Shown: positions 1 to 8,701 of the stretch, piece after piece | How positions within the stretch are numbered: position 1 is the first letter of the stretch | Layout of the letters: the number at the start of each line of letters is the position of its first letter | Origin: an uncultured Bacteroidia bacterium | GTDB lineage: Bacteria > Bacteroidota > Bacteroidia > Bacteroidales > F082 | Reading direction: 5' to 3' | DNA length: 39,544 nucleotides | Assembly: GCA_913009755.1 (NCBI GenBank) | Contig: CAJVWU010000035.1 | Span: 1 to 39,544 of the forward strand | Notes under the pieces: model-generated | Databases searched by the model: none | What the model was told of the DNA's origin: nothing | Seen by the model: only the letters and a program-made list of their open reading frames with translations | Position numbers and translations under genes: made by a program

Positions 1-35
1 CATTTTGTTGTATTTGGAATTACACGTCTAAAATA

Positions 36-569
36 CTAAATATTAGTATAATAGACAAACAAAATGCTACTTTTTTTAAACTTTCTTTTGTTGAATCTCA
101 GCCATTTAATACCTGCGAAACTTGAGTTAATTAAATAACCTGTGTTTGATACCGGAACAGAACCGGTATTTACACCGTTGGTTTTATCTAAAATGACTAT
201 TTTCCTCCCGCGATCATAAGCATAAAGTTTATTATGATTAGTATTGGCACATAGCTCCAATGGCAAAGACCCGTCCGATTCACCATTAAGCCAGATTGTC
301 TCTGTAAGGTTGTTGGAGCTGCTTGGGATCATTTGAAATGAGTTCGGATCTGATGCCAGTGTGTCAACCTGAGAATTATTGTCCGGAGAAAAATATTCCG
401 CAACAAGCAAAGTGTCCTGGTGCGGGGAATCAACATAATGTATTTGCATGATGGATGAACTATCCGGGTTGGAAAGTTTTAAGAATGAATAAATATATTC
501 TCCGTCGTTTTGACTTAACAATACGCTGTTAATAAGAATTGTAAATAAAAAGAGCACTAATTTTTTCAT
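36..569 (-). CDS. Secreted propeller-like hypothetical protein, possibly truncated
   Basis: This is a 177-residue protein starting MKKLVLFLFTILINSVLLSQ, a typical Sec signal peptide. Residues near 108-145 (NKLYAYDRGRKIVILDKTNG) resemble the blade-like repeats of large Bacteroidota secreted proteins that carry YVTN or beta-propeller-like segments. In such proteins the pattern repeats many times, but here it appears once and the sequence then runs into a basic tail (FNKRKFKKSS) and stops. The other two frames after that point have early stops, so no simple frameshift restores it within the window. I infer a decayed or truncated remnant of a longer gene. A genuine short secreted protein is also possible. 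Eight-base inverted repeats (ATTTTAAT at 571-578, ATTAAAAT at 592-599) lie just upstream of the start, but the stretch is AT-rich and they may be chance. Confidence 0.5.
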   Translation of the reverse strand: MKKLVLFLFTILINSVLLSQNDGEYIYSFLKLSNPDSSSIMQIHYVDSPHQDTLLVAEYFSPDNNSQVDTLASDPNSFQMIPSSSNNLTETIWLNGESDGSLPLELCANTNHNKLYAYDRGRKIVILDKTNGVNTGSVPVSNTGYLINSSFAGIKWLRFNKRKFKKSSILFVYYTNI

Positions 570-1019
570 GATTTTAATAGTATTAAGGTTAATTAAAATT
601 TTTAAAGCGTTCGAAAAATTTCAACAAACCTAAGGCGGGTGCCGGCCGTTAGAATTACCTGGAATAACCCCGATAAATTTAGCTCTCTCTCTCTCTTTAC
701 GGGGATAAGGGTTTCTGTTTGTTTAAGGCAAAAAACAGGTTTCTGGTTATATGCAAAGGCATGAATAAACATGTTCCGGTTGTTAAGGATGCCACAAGTT
801 AAACATAAAACAGTCCTGTCGCAAGGCAGGTAAATGATAAGTTTTACCCTATGCTTTAGTGTAGGTTTTACTGATACTAATTTTGAAAACGCTTACCTAA
901 CAGGGAATAATATCGTAAAAAAGTCAATAACTATGTTTTACTGATTATACTAACCGGTAATTTTAATCCGGACGGGAAGTCCAATACCCGTTATAAACTT
1001 TATACCAATTATCCAATAA
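570..1019. other. 450-bp gene-free AT-rich spacer
   Basis: I see no convincing gene in either strand here. It holds a CT dinucleotide run near 681-696 and two near-copies of GTTTTACTGATnACTAA-like sequence at 865-880 and 935-953. No recognisable RNA gene is present. It separates the truncated secreted protein from the next minus-strand gene and probably holds the promoter of the former. Confidence 0.5.
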
Positions 1020-1796
1020 CTAATATTTGTTAAACCGTTTTCCGAAAGTAAGTGTAAGATAGGCTGTCGGGAAGAATATCTGTTTATTCTTGTTTGAGAT
1101 AATTGTTAGCCCTAAAGGAATGACATCCATTGTGCCGCCAATTTCAAGGGCAGTGATTTTTGTATTTCGTTTGCCGAATTCAAAGTTTAACCCGATTTTT
1201 CCATAAACACCCGGATGAATGGTGGTTTCCCCCAAACCTTTGGTGAAAGGTGCCCTGCCGTATATATCATCCCACGATTGTTGCGAAGGATCAAATCGTT
1301 CCGTTTTAATTTCATAGGAGAATCCTCCGGGCACTTCATAAAAATAGAGTACGTATAAATAATAGGGTTTGGCTAACCCAAGACTCACCCCTCCTCCATA
1401 AGTTAACCTCAATTCAATCCCACCCCAATAAGGTTTCCTGTTTAAAAGTTTTTTCCAGATCATTCCCCCCCTGAGAAAAAAAGCATCATTCAGCTTACCG
1501 TAAACATACCGCCGTGAATTGGCAAAATAGTGTTTGATGACCTTAACCTGTTTGTAAGAACGCATACCGACAAACTCAACCTCCCACATACGTGTACTGA
1601 AGTAGGTGGTCCTTTTTCCCGAACGATATTGAATGCCAAGGCCCAGGCTATGGGCTACGATACCAAATGTCCATTGTCGGTTATAAAGTATCTGATTTTC
1701 AAGGGAGTCAAATTGTTCGGTATCAAATTGGCCAAATATTTCATTGCTGCTCAGAATGAACGCAAACAGTATGAATATTTGAACAATTCTCTTCAT
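1020..1796 (-). CDS. Putative outer-membrane beta-barrel protein
   Basis: I start this at the ATG at 1796 because it gives a clean signal peptide (MKRIVQIFILFAFILSSNEI, ending FGQ). Upstream in-frame codons would only add a charged stretch before it. The mature part of about 235 residues alternates aromatic and polar residues (for example GGIELRLTYGGGVSLGLAKP and YLTLTFGKRF), as expected of beta strands in an outer-membrane barrel, and it ends in repeated GKR and aromatic residues. I recognise no named family. Many Bacteroidota genomes carry such lineage-specific barrel proteins next to unknown genes. It is separated from the small lipoprotein gene upstream by 85 bases on the same strand, so the two could be co-transcribed, with the lipoprotein first. 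Confidence 0.65.
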   Translation of the reverse strand: MKRIVQIFILFAFILSSNEIFGQFDTEQFDSLENQILYNRQWTFGIVAHSLGLGIQYRSGKRTTYFSTRMWEVEFVGMRSYKQVKVIKHYFANSRRYVYGKLNDAFFLRGGMIWKKLLNRKPYWGGIELRLTYGGGVSLGLAKPYYLYVLYFYEVPGGFSYEIKTERFDPSQQSWDDIYGRAPFTKGLGETTIHPGVYGKIGLNFEFGKRNTKITALEIGGTMDVIPLGLTIISNKNKQIFFPTAYLTLTFGKRFNKY

Positions 1797-1881
1797 AATG
1801 ACAGGATAAAAAATGCCCTCCAACGTATTATACAAGAACGGGTTTCATTATTAAAGAGAGAGTAATTGATCCTATCCTATC

Positions 1882-2010
1882 CTAATACTTAACCTCTTTC
1901 TGGTATTTGTAAGACTCGCCATAAGCAGCGCACTTACTTGATGATTTACAAGAACTTGCCAAAAAAGCCATTAAAATAACAATAGATATTGCGACCAATA
2001 ATTTTTTCAT
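1882..2010 (-). CDS. 42-residue small lipoprotein
   Basis: Reading the minus strand from the ATG at 2008-2010 gives 42 codons and a TAG stop at 1882-1884. The product begins MKKLLVAISIVILMAFLASS followed by Cys21, a good type II signal peptide and lipobox (ASSC). The mature lipoprotein would be only 22 residues: CKSSSKCAAYGESYKYQKEV then KY. It contains a second Cys and a CAAYGES segment. The lysine-rich n-region, hydrophobic core and lipobox are too well ordered to be chance, and this is the only sensible frame in a 260-bp gap. I recall similar tiny lipoproteins with a CAAY-type core in Bacteroidota but cannot name a function. It is divergent from ung. Confidence 0.7.
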   Translation of the reverse strand: MKKLLVAISIVILMAFLASSCKSSSKCAAYGESYKYQKEVKY

Positions 2011-2125
2011 AATTTTACCCTCTTACGCTGTATAATCATTTGTGCTGAACAAAGAAACACAGATTTTACTTAAATAACAAAAATATTACGAAATTATTAC
2101 AATAACGTTACCAAAAAAACAGAAT

Positions 2126-2809
2126 ATGACACACAAAGCACCTCATATTGAAGAAAGCTGGCGCGAAACTTTGCGTGATGAATTTGAGGCTCCTTATTTT
2201 ATTCAACTGAAAGAGTTTCTTAAAAAAGAAAAAAATTTTTACCGTATCTTTCCACCGGGCCCTCAGATTTTTTCGGCGTTTAATTTCACTCCCCTGACGG
2301 CTGTAAAGGTTGTGATCATCGGTCAGGACCCCTATCACGGTGCCGGGCAGGCTCAAGGATTGTGTTTCTCGGTTCCTGACGGGGTAACGATCCCTCCTTC
2401 ACTCATCAATATATATAAGGAGTTGAACAACGACCTCGGGATTCCCATTCCCAAAACCGGCAACCTTGAGAAATGGGCCAGACAAGGTGTGTTATTGCTC
2501 AATGCAACATTGACGGTCAGGGCCGGACAGGCAGGCTCACACCAGGGAAAAGGGTGGGAAGTGTTTACCAATACTGCCATAAAAACCGTTTCCGATTTAA
2601 GGGCAGGAATTGTTTTTTTGCTTTGGGGAAAATATGCCCAGGAAAAGCAATCATTGATTGATACCCGTAAACATTTTATCCTGAAAGCCCCTCATCCGTC
2701 CCCTTTTTCAGCAAACCGGGGTTTTTTCGGTTGCAAACATTTTTCGAAAACCAATCAGTTACTTGAGGAAAACGGTCTGGAGCCTATTGATTGGAATCCG
2801 GTTTATTAA
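2126..2809 (+). CDS. ung: Uracil-DNA glycosylase
   Basis: This 227-residue family 1 uracil-DNA glycosylase removes uracil from DNA in base-excision repair. The water-activating motif GQDPYHG lies near residues 66-72, and the DNA-intercalation motif [17 protein letters not shown] lies near 189-205. The uracil-binding region ([22 protein letters not shown]) sits between them. Its length matches the family (about 220-230). The start ATG at 2126 gives [12 protein letters not shown], and the conserved domain begins shortly after. It stands alone on the plus strand, divergent from the small lipoprotein. Confidence 0.97.
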   Translation: MTHKAPHIEESWRETLRDEFEAPYFIQLKEFLKKEKNFYRIFPPGPQIFSAFNFTPLTAVKVVIIGQDPYHGAGQAQGLCFSVPDGVTIPPSLINIYKELNNDLGIPIPKTGNLEKWARQGVLLLNATLTVRAGQAGSHQGKGWEVFTNTAIKTVSDLRAGIVFLLWGKYAQEKQSLIDTRKHFILKAPHPSPFSANRGFFGCKHFSKTNQLLEENGLEPIDWNPVY

Positions 2810-2952
2810 CATTTTTATGTAATTGCAGCCTGTATCATCGGAATGGAGCTGCTATCTGTTAATGGAATACAATGTTTATTAAAGATATTTTTGTTAGTTT
2901 TTAACAAATAATAATTTTACTATCTTGCACGGTCTAAAATAATTAAAGAATT

Positions 2953-4164
2953 ATGAAAAAAATTATCTTTTTTGTTATGGCGGTATTCATCTCAACAACC
3001 ATGTTTGCTGGGGGATACCAGGTGCGTTTGCAAGGAAACAAGCAAACAGGGTTCGGGCTTATCGGTACCCCGACGATTTACGGATCGAGTTCTATTTTTT
3101 ATAATCCGGGCTCGTTGTCTTTCATGAAAAAGAAGTGGGACTTTGACGTTGGTGCCAGTGTGATTTTATCTGATATTGCTTTTCAAAAGTCGGAGAGTAA
3201 CTATCAGGCTGAAACCGACAACAAAGCCAGTACTCCTTTTTATGTTTATGGTGCTTATAAGATCAGTGACCTGATTACCATTGGATTGGGTGTTTATACC
3301 CCTTATGGCAGTTCGGCCACATGGAATAATGACTGGGCGGGCAAATTCCTGATCCAGAAAATTTCACTAAGCGCAATCTACATCCAGCCAACTATTTCAT
3401 TCAACATTAATGATAAGTTGGGTATCGGAGCAGGATTTGTTTATACCATTGGTAGTGTAAAAATGAGAAAAGCCCTGAATTATAGTGGCGATTCCTATGT
3501 TGAACTTGATGGTAAAGCAAACAGTATTGGTTTTAATGCAGGTATTTTCTGGCAACCGGTTGATATTTTGAAAATCGGCCTGAACTACAGGTCGGCAATA
3601 AAAATGTCTGTTAAAGACGGTGATGCCACCTTCCACATTCCATCAGCACTACAGGGCACAATACCTGTAAACAATAAATTTGATGCGGAACTGCCCTTAC
3701 CGGCCAACCTTGACTTTGGTGTAGCTGTTAATGTTACCGATAAACTGATGCTGGCCTTTGAACTGGATTGGGTAATGTGGAATGTTTATGATACACTGAA
3801 CTTTTCGTTCAAGGAACAAGGCGCCCTGCTGAATTCGGCTAACCCGAGGCTTTATAAAGATTCATTTATTCCCAGGTTGGGAATTCAGTATGATATCAAC
3901 AAAACAATCATTGTAAGAGGAGGCGTTTATTATGATCCTACTCCGACAAATGCGGATTACTTTTCACCCGAAACAGTCAGCCTGAATAATATTGCCTATA
4001 CGTTGGGCTTGTCAATTATGCCGGTTGAAGGCCTGAGTATTGATATTTCCTGGCTTCAGTTGTTCGGCCAAAAGGCAGAAAAGAATTACTCACCTGATAA
4101 TTTTGGCGGAACCTATCAAAGTACGGCCATTGTACCGGGTCTTGGTATCAGCTATAGTTTTTAA
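2953..4164 (+). CDS. FadL/OmpP1-family outer-membrane transport protein
   Basis: This 403-residue protein has a signal peptide (MKKIIFFVMAVFISTTMFAG) and a mature start GGYQVRLQGNKQTGFGLIGT followed by SSIFYNPG. That is the hallmark N-terminal segment of the OMPP1/FadL/TodX family, where it forms the plug-like hatch. The C-terminus ends GLGISYSF, with the terminal phenylalanine used by the BAM complex. The family moves hydrophobic compounds such as long-chain fatty acids across the outer membrane. The gene is followed after only 15 bases by a GDSL esterase lipoprotein and the pair ends in a terminator, so I infer one transcript. The upstream stretch has TATCTTGC at 2921-2928, an imperfect match to the Bacteroidota -7 element. 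The actual ligand is not visible from sequence. Confidence 0.88.
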   Translation: MKKIIFFVMAVFISTTMFAGGYQVRLQGNKQTGFGLIGTPTIYGSSSIFYNPGSLSFMKKKWDFDVGASVILSDIAFQKSESNYQAETDNKASTPFYVYGAYKISDLITIGLGVYTPYGSSATWNNDWAGKFLIQKISLSAIYIQPTISFNINDKLGIGAGFVYTIGSVKMRKALNYSGDSYVELDGKANSIGFNAGIFWQPVDILKIGLNYRSAIKMSVKDGDATFHIPSALQGTIPVNNKFDAELPLPANLDFGVAVNVTDKLMLAFELDWVMWNVYDTLNFSFKEQGALLNSANPRLYKDSFIPRLGIQYDINKTIIVRGGVYYDPTPTNADYFSPETVSLNNIAYTLGLSIMPVEGLSIDISWLQLFGQKAEKNYSPDNFGGTYQSTAIVPGLGISYSF

Positions 4165-4179
4165 CCCTTAAAGTTCAAT

Positions 4180-5592
4180 ATGATGAAAACAAGAAATTTA
4201 TTTTATATCATTTTACTGCCGTTAATTATTGCTTCGTGTAAACCTGAAATTAATGATTTTACACCCAGTAACGGCAGTGCCGATTTTACAAGTTTTGTAG
4301 CTGTGGGTAATTCGCTAACTGCGGGTTATGCCAGCGGGGCACTTTACACATCAGGACAGGAAGCCGGATTTGCCAATATTATGGCCAAACAAATGGCTTT
4401 TGCAGGCGGCAATGGAGTTTTTAAAATCCCGTTGATGCCAACTGAGGATGGTGTAGGAATCTCCGAAACCGAAAACGGCCTTTATTTAACAACAAAGCTC
4501 GTGTTGGGTTATTCAACCGATTGCCTGGAGCAAAGATCCCTGGGGCCCATACCCGCTAATCCCAATCCGGACCAGCAAACTATGTGGGACTACTTAAAAA
4601 CCTCCGTTGCCGATCAGGGGCCTTTCAACAATATAGCTGTGCCGGGTATTAAAGTGGCTCATTTGTTGGCTCCCGGCCTGGGGTCGTTCAATCCTTTTTA
4701 TGGTCGTTTTGCCACCAACCCGGCTACTGACGTGTTGATTAATGAAGCGGCAAAAGTTAATCCTACATTCTTTAGTTTTTGGGTCGGGAACAATGATGTA
4801 CTCGATTATGCAACATCCGGGGGACTAAAACCCATTACACCGGTTGCCGGAGCTGTGAGTGTTGGTTTTCAGGCCAGCTATGTGGCTGCATTGCAGATTG
4901 TTCTGAATGATGCCTCTCAGGGGGTAGTCGCTAATATACCCGATGTTACATCTGTACCTTTTTTCATGACGGTACCTTACAATGCCATTGTCCTTACAAA
5001 CCCTGACGATGTAGCAGCGCTGAACCAGGCTTATACCCCGTATAACCAGTTGATGGAAGCCAATGGCCTGCCATATAGGATAAACTGGGAACTGGGACAG
5101 AATCCAATGGTGATCTTTGATAAAGATATGCCGCTGCCTGATCAGTATGCACAATATAAGTTCAGGCAGATCAAAGAAGATGAGCTGGTACTGCTCACCA
5201 TCCCTCAGGATTCACTGAAATGTGGCGGCTGGGGTACGGCAAAACCTGTTCCTGACATGTTTGTGCTTACCGAAACCGAGATACAGAATGTTAAAACGGC
5301 TACCGATGCCTATAACACGATCATTAAAGATAATGTGGATGCCAACGGACTGGCTTTTCTTGATGTAAACGGTTTGATGAAACAGGTTGCAACACAGGGT
5401 ATTATTGCCGACGGGATTGATTTTACATCGACTTTTGTTACCGGCAATTTGTTTTCACTGGATGGTATTCATCTTACGCCACAGGGTAATGCAATGGTTG
5501 CTGATTATTTTATCCGTGCCATCAATGCAAAATACAATTCAAAAATACCCGAGGTGAATGTATCGGATTATCCACCGCTTGTACTTCCTTAA
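4180..5592 (+). CDS. SGNH/GDSL-hydrolase lipoprotein
   Basis: This 470-residue lipoprotein has a signal ending LIIASC (lipid-modified Cys20). Block I of SGNH hydrolases is VAVGNSLTAGY, with the likely nucleophile Ser45. Block III is WVGNNDVLDY, and the catalytic Asp/His pair is in SLDGIHLTPQGNAM near residues 426-439. Such enzymes cleave acyl esters. The central insert of about 200 residues is larger than in minimal family members. It is co-directional with, and 15 bases behind, the FadL-type porin. I infer that the esterase releases acyl groups near the outer membrane that the porin then takes in. The substrate is unknown. Confidence 0.88.
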   Translation: MMKTRNLFYIILLPLIIASCKPEINDFTPSNGSADFTSFVAVGNSLTAGYASGALYTSGQEAGFANIMAKQMAFAGGNGVFKIPLMPTEDGVGISETENGLYLTTKLVLGYSTDCLEQRSLGPIPANPNPDQQTMWDYLKTSVADQGPFNNIAVPGIKVAHLLAPGLGSFNPFYGRFATNPATDVLINEAAKVNPTFFSFWVGNNDVLDYATSGGLKPITPVAGAVSVGFQASYVAALQIVLNDASQGVVANIPDVTSVPFFMTVPYNAIVLTNPDDVAALNQAYTPYNQLMEANGLPYRINWELGQNPMVIFDKDMPLPDQYAQYKFRQIKEDELVLLTIPQDSLKCGGWGTAKPVPDMFVLTETEIQNVKTATDAYNTIIKDNVDANGLAFLDVNGLMKQVATQGIIADGIDFTSTFVTGNLFSLDGIHLTPQGNAMVADYFIRAINAKYNSKIPEVNVSDYPPLVLP

Positions 5593-5613
5593 TATGATTA
5601 AAAAAAATGATTT

Positions 5614-5654
5614 GAAAAAGCGGGTTTGTAAAAGGGCCCGCTTTTTCTTTTTTT
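5614..5654 (+). terminator. Rho-independent terminator after the FadL-esterase pair
   Basis: An 11-bp stem, GAAAAAGCGGG (5614-5624) with CCCGCTTTTTC (5637-5647), has a 12-base loop and is followed by seven T residues. It ends the porin-esterase unit 22 bases after the stop codon. It also overlaps a possible TTG start of rdgB at 5653, which argues against that start. Confidence 0.9.
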
Positions 5655-5667
5655 GAAAACATCCGCC

Positions 5668-6252
5668 ATGAAAAAAATCATCTTCGCAACCAACAATGTT
5701 CATAAACTGAAAGAGGTCAGGCAAATATTTCAAGACAAATACCAGGTTTTGAGCCTTAAAGATATTGGTTTTGATGAGGATATTCCTGAAACGGGAAAGA
5801 CGATACAGGAAAATGCTTCAATAAAGTCATGGTTTATTTTCAACCGGTTTGGGTTAAATTGTTTTTCGGACGATACCGGACTGGAGATAGATGCCCTTGA
5901 AGGAAGGCCGGGGGTTTACTCGGCCAGATATGCCGGCGAAGAAGGAAACCCGGAAAAAAATATAATTAAAGTTTTAGCTGAATTGCAAGGTGTTGAAAAC
6001 AGGACTGCCCGTTTTAAAACGGTCGTTTCTTTGATATTGGATGGCATTGAATACAAATTTGAAGGGTCGGTGGAAGGAAGGATAATTACTGAAAAGAAAG
6101 GGTTACGGGGATTTGGATACGACCCGGTTTTTATTCCTTCGGGATATGACCTGACTTTTGCCGAAATGCCCGAAGAGTTAAAAAACTTAATCAGCCATCG
6201 GGCGATGGCAGTACAAAAACTTAGTTCTTTCTTTAAACATCGGAAAGAATAA
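5668..6252 (+). CDS. rdgB: Non-canonical purine NTP pyrophosphatase
   Basis: This HAM1/RdgB-family enzyme hydrolyses dITP, XTP and ITP to monophosphates and so keeps damaged purines out of DNA and RNA. I use the ATG at 5668, giving [20 protein letters not shown] and 194 residues. The in-frame TTG at 5653 lies inside the terminator and only adds MKTSA. Motifs present are TNN..K at the N-terminus, [11 protein letters not shown] and GVYSARYAG in the middle, GFGYDPVF and the C-terminal [10 protein letters not shown]. It is convergent with the next gene, with only 6 bases between stop codons. Confidence 0.95.
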   Translation: MKKIIFATNNVHKLKEVRQIFQDKYQVLSLKDIGFDEDIPETGKTIQENASIKSWFIFNRFGLNCFSDDTGLEIDALEGRPGVYSARYAGEEGNPEKNIIKVLAELQGVENRTARFKTVVSLILDGIEYKFEGSVEGRIITEKKGLRGFGYDPVFIPSGYDLTFAEMPEELKNLISHRAMAVQKLSSFFKHRKE

Positions 6253-6258
6253 AAAATA

Positions 6259-6681
6259 TTAGCTGAGACTTGTATTAAGCTGCTCGGATTTTGGTGGTGA
6301 AATAAAAATATTGTAATCCGGATTTACAAGGTCTTTCATTCTCGGTTTCGCAAAATTGTTAAGGTCTGATAATATATCAAACTGGTCTATGTCCAATAAA
6401 CCTGATGACACCGTCAGTACACTGTTCCACACTTTCCGGGTTTTGTCGGCCTGGATTTTCATTTCTTTTTGCATAATAGAAAGCAACACGGCATCTTCTT
6501 CTTCAAAAACTTTAGAGAAGTATCCGGCCCCGTTCAATTCTTTTTCTGCGAATTCAAGCTGGCCTTTGAGAAACTCAATGAATTCGCAGCTAATGATTGT
6601 ATCGAAATGGTCAAGAATAAAAGTAATGCGGTCAAGTTCATCCACTGAACTGAGAAAATCTAGTGCCCTTTGTGAGTTCAT
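6259..6681 (-). CDS. Hypothetical cytoplasmic protein, 140 residues
   Basis: I do not recognise this protein. It has no signal peptide or membrane segment, is mostly helical in appearance (MNSQRALDFLSSVDELDRIT, then EFIEFLKGQLEFAEKELNG), and is acidic. The C-terminal part (SPPKSEQLNTSLS) looks flexible. The run of TAG/TAC-type triplets just upstream (6681-6697) is odd but short. The gene is convergent with rdgB and lies alone. Confidence 0.6.
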   Translation of the reverse strand: MNSQRALDFLSSVDELDRITFILDHFDTIISCEFIEFLKGQLEFAEKELNGAGYFSKVFEEEDAVLLSIMQKEMKIQADKTRKVWNSVLTVSSGLLDIDQFDILSDLNNFAKPRMKDLVNPDYNIFISPPKSEQLNTSLS

Positions 6682-6875
6682 AGTAGTAGTAGTATGTATA
6701 GTTAATAACTAGTAATTAGAGTATCCGATATAGCTGATTGTCGGAAATAATTAACGCAATTTACGACTTAAATAAGCTGAATGCAACAAAAGGTGTAATA
6801 ATTAACATGAAATTAACAAAAGCCTGTTCGAAAAAACCGGACAATTAATCCGAAAATTACCCTGTTTTTCTAATG

Positions 6876-7907
6876 CTATTTGTTATCAATAAGCAATTTT
6901 GCAAAATCCGTTAATGCCTTATCAGATTTTTTCGCATTGTCAATCCCGGCTTGTTTCAGTGCTTTGAGGTTTTCCATCGAAGCATTGTCCATTTTCGGGC
7001 TGGCATCTCCCAGATCAGGTGAAATTCGAAGGTATTGATTGGGCTTGCCCACCGCGTCATAAATCTGTTTCAGTTGGTAATCCACGGTTTCAGCTACCCC
7101 TGACATCATGATGTCAATAATGGGGACTATCCACTGAACTGCCCCCCAGTTTTTGGCTTTTTTGTATTGATAGGATTCATCCTGGTTACCCGTACCTATT
7201 GAAAGAACAGCCATTTCAGCCGCTTTGGGTTTGTCGCGAAACCGGTCGAATCGGGTCGTCCGGGCTTCCGAATACGCACAAAGTGCCGGATTGTTTACGA
7301 ACACACCGCCGTCAATCAGTGGATAAACCATTTTCGTCTCCGACTTAACACGGGCTACCTCAAAATAGGTAGGTGCTGCCGATGTGGCCCGGGCAGCATC
7401 CCTGACGAGAAAATTATAGGACTTGTCTTTTTTCGCTCTATGCGATTTGAAAAAGTGGCCTTTCCGGTTTTTTATGTCGTAAGAAGTGATCAGGCTGGGC
7501 TTGACCAGTTCACTCAGCATCAGGTCGTCCAAATAATCATCCAGGGCCTCTTCCAGGTTGCTCTCATCATATTTTTCATCGGTTATGCCCCCGGCACTCC
7601 TCACCTTGTGCCAAAAGGAGATATCAAATATTTCATCACCACGGTCAAGATATAACTCAACCGCCTCTTTGGCAGAGAATCGTGGCTTTGAGGAATCCTC
7701 CGGAGAAGGGAAGAGATAAATGCAGGTCAGGATGCCCCCTGTGCTTGTTCCGGCAATGAGATCAAAATAATCGGCCAGCCGGGCTTTGGGGTCGTTATCC
7801 ATTTGTTGCAGTTTTTCTTCCAGGGCAACCAGTATTTGTCCGGGAATAATTCCTCGTATTCCCCCGCCATCAATGGACAGGATACGTGTAAGTTTTTGAT
7901 TTGACAT
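6876..7907 (-). CDS. Patatin-like phospholipase
   Basis: This 343-residue cytoplasmic protein carries the full patatin signature. The oxyanion-hole loop DGGGIRG is at residues 13-19, the nucleophile elbow is G53-T-S55-T-G with catalytic Ser55, and the second dyad residue is Asp199 in IDGGVFVNNPA. The family hydrolyses acyl groups from phospholipids or related lipids. There is no signal peptide. Some bacterial patatins of this shape (CapV) are effectors of CBASS antiviral systems, but no CD-NTase, ubiquitin-like or second-messenger gene lies nearby, so I read it as a stand-alone lipase. It is divergent from the next gene. Confidence 0.9.
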   Translation of the reverse strand: MSNQKLTRILSIDGGGIRGIIPGQILVALEEKLQQMDNDPKARLADYFDLIAGTSTGGILTCIYLFPSPEDSSKPRFSAKEAVELYLDRGDEIFDISFWHKVRSAGGITDEKYDESNLEEALDDYLDDLMLSELVKPSLITSYDIKNRKGHFFKSHRAKKDKSYNFLVRDAARATSAAPTYFEVARVKSETKMVYPLIDGGVFVNNPALCAYSEARTTRFDRFRDKPKAAEMAVLSIGTGNQDESYQYKKAKNWGAVQWIVPIIDIMMSGVAETVDYQLKQIYDAVGKPNQYLRISPDLGDASPKMDNASMENLKALKQAGIDNAKKSDKALTDFAKLLIDNK

Positions 7908-8056
7908 AATTTAGTGTTTTTAGTTATTAAAGAAAATCATTTGTGAAGAACGATATTTAAAAAGGGATTATCAGGTTTTGGTTTTGCAATGATAATGAAT
8001 ATTGAAGGTGATGTCAATTTTTTTAATTTTATGCACTCAAAATGGTTCGATTGATT

Positions 8057-8689
8057 ATGAGAAAAATAATACCCGGAATGTTGGCCTTTTTTCTGTTACT
8101 TAGCGTATTCAGCTATGCTCAGGATACGCTGTCCATTAGCCAAAGTCGTAACAAAACCCTGAAGTACTTGCTCGATTACCGTTTCAGGGGAGGGTTTTAC
8201 TCATTTGAAAGGTTGTTCTTGGCCACAGTTACTTATCCCGAACAAGCCACAAATAATTGTATCATTGGCATTACGATCGCTTCTTTTGAAGTGGATTGTA
8301 ACGGGGTGATCAAACTGGTTACCCTGAAAAACCCTTTGCATTACGGCATTGACGAGCAGATCACCGATTTTTTTCAGGCAACAAGGGGAAAATGGAACAC
8401 TTGTCAAAATGATCGTTACACACGTTTCGATATCCCGATACAGTTTAATTTGAAAGGGACAAAAACCGATTCAGTGAATGCCTTGCTGGTGTTTGTGGGC
8501 AAAAATCCGGGTTACACCTGTAACGGGGATGACTATTACCTGAAGAAGGCGAAAAAGGCGATGGAGAAAGGCAGAAAAAAACAGGCAATGGAAAATCTTG
8601 ATATTTTGATCAAACACAATCCTTATAACAATGAATATTACGAGATGAAGAAAAAAGCCATCTCTTTATCAAGGTCTAAAAAGAAATAA
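8057..8689 (+). CDS. Secreted protein with TonB-C-like fold
   Basis: The start at 8057 gives 210 residues with a clear signal peptide (MRKIIPGMLAFFLLLSVFSY, then AQ). An ATG at 8042 adds only MVRLI. Residues about 50-140 follow the pattern of the TonB C-terminal domain: YPEQA, a strand with FEVDCNGVIKLVTLKNP, DEQI, KWNTC and FDIPIQFNLKG. Unlike TonB it has a cleavable signal rather than an anchor. The last 45 residues are basic and resemble a single TPR-like helix pair (KKAKKAMEKGRKKQAMENLD). Similar signal-bearing TonB-C proteins are common in Bacteroidota, with unknown roles. It sits 12 bases before the PAP2 gene, so the two are probably co-transcribed. Confidence 0.7.
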   Translation: MRKIIPGMLAFFLLLSVFSYAQDTLSISQSRNKTLKYLLDYRFRGGFYSFERLFLATVTYPEQATNNCIIGITIASFEVDCNGVIKLVTLKNPLHYGIDEQITDFFQATRGKWNTCQNDRYTRFDIPIQFNLKGTKTDSVNALLVFVGKNPGYTCNGDDYYLKKAKKAMEKGRKKQAMENLDILIKHNPYNNEYYEMKKKAISLSRSKKK

Positions 8690-8701
8690 TATTAACCCCG
8701 G

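Noticed and set aside
1530-1865. A 111-residue plus-strand frame
   Set aside because: Antisense to the outer-membrane-type protein, without signal or known domain.
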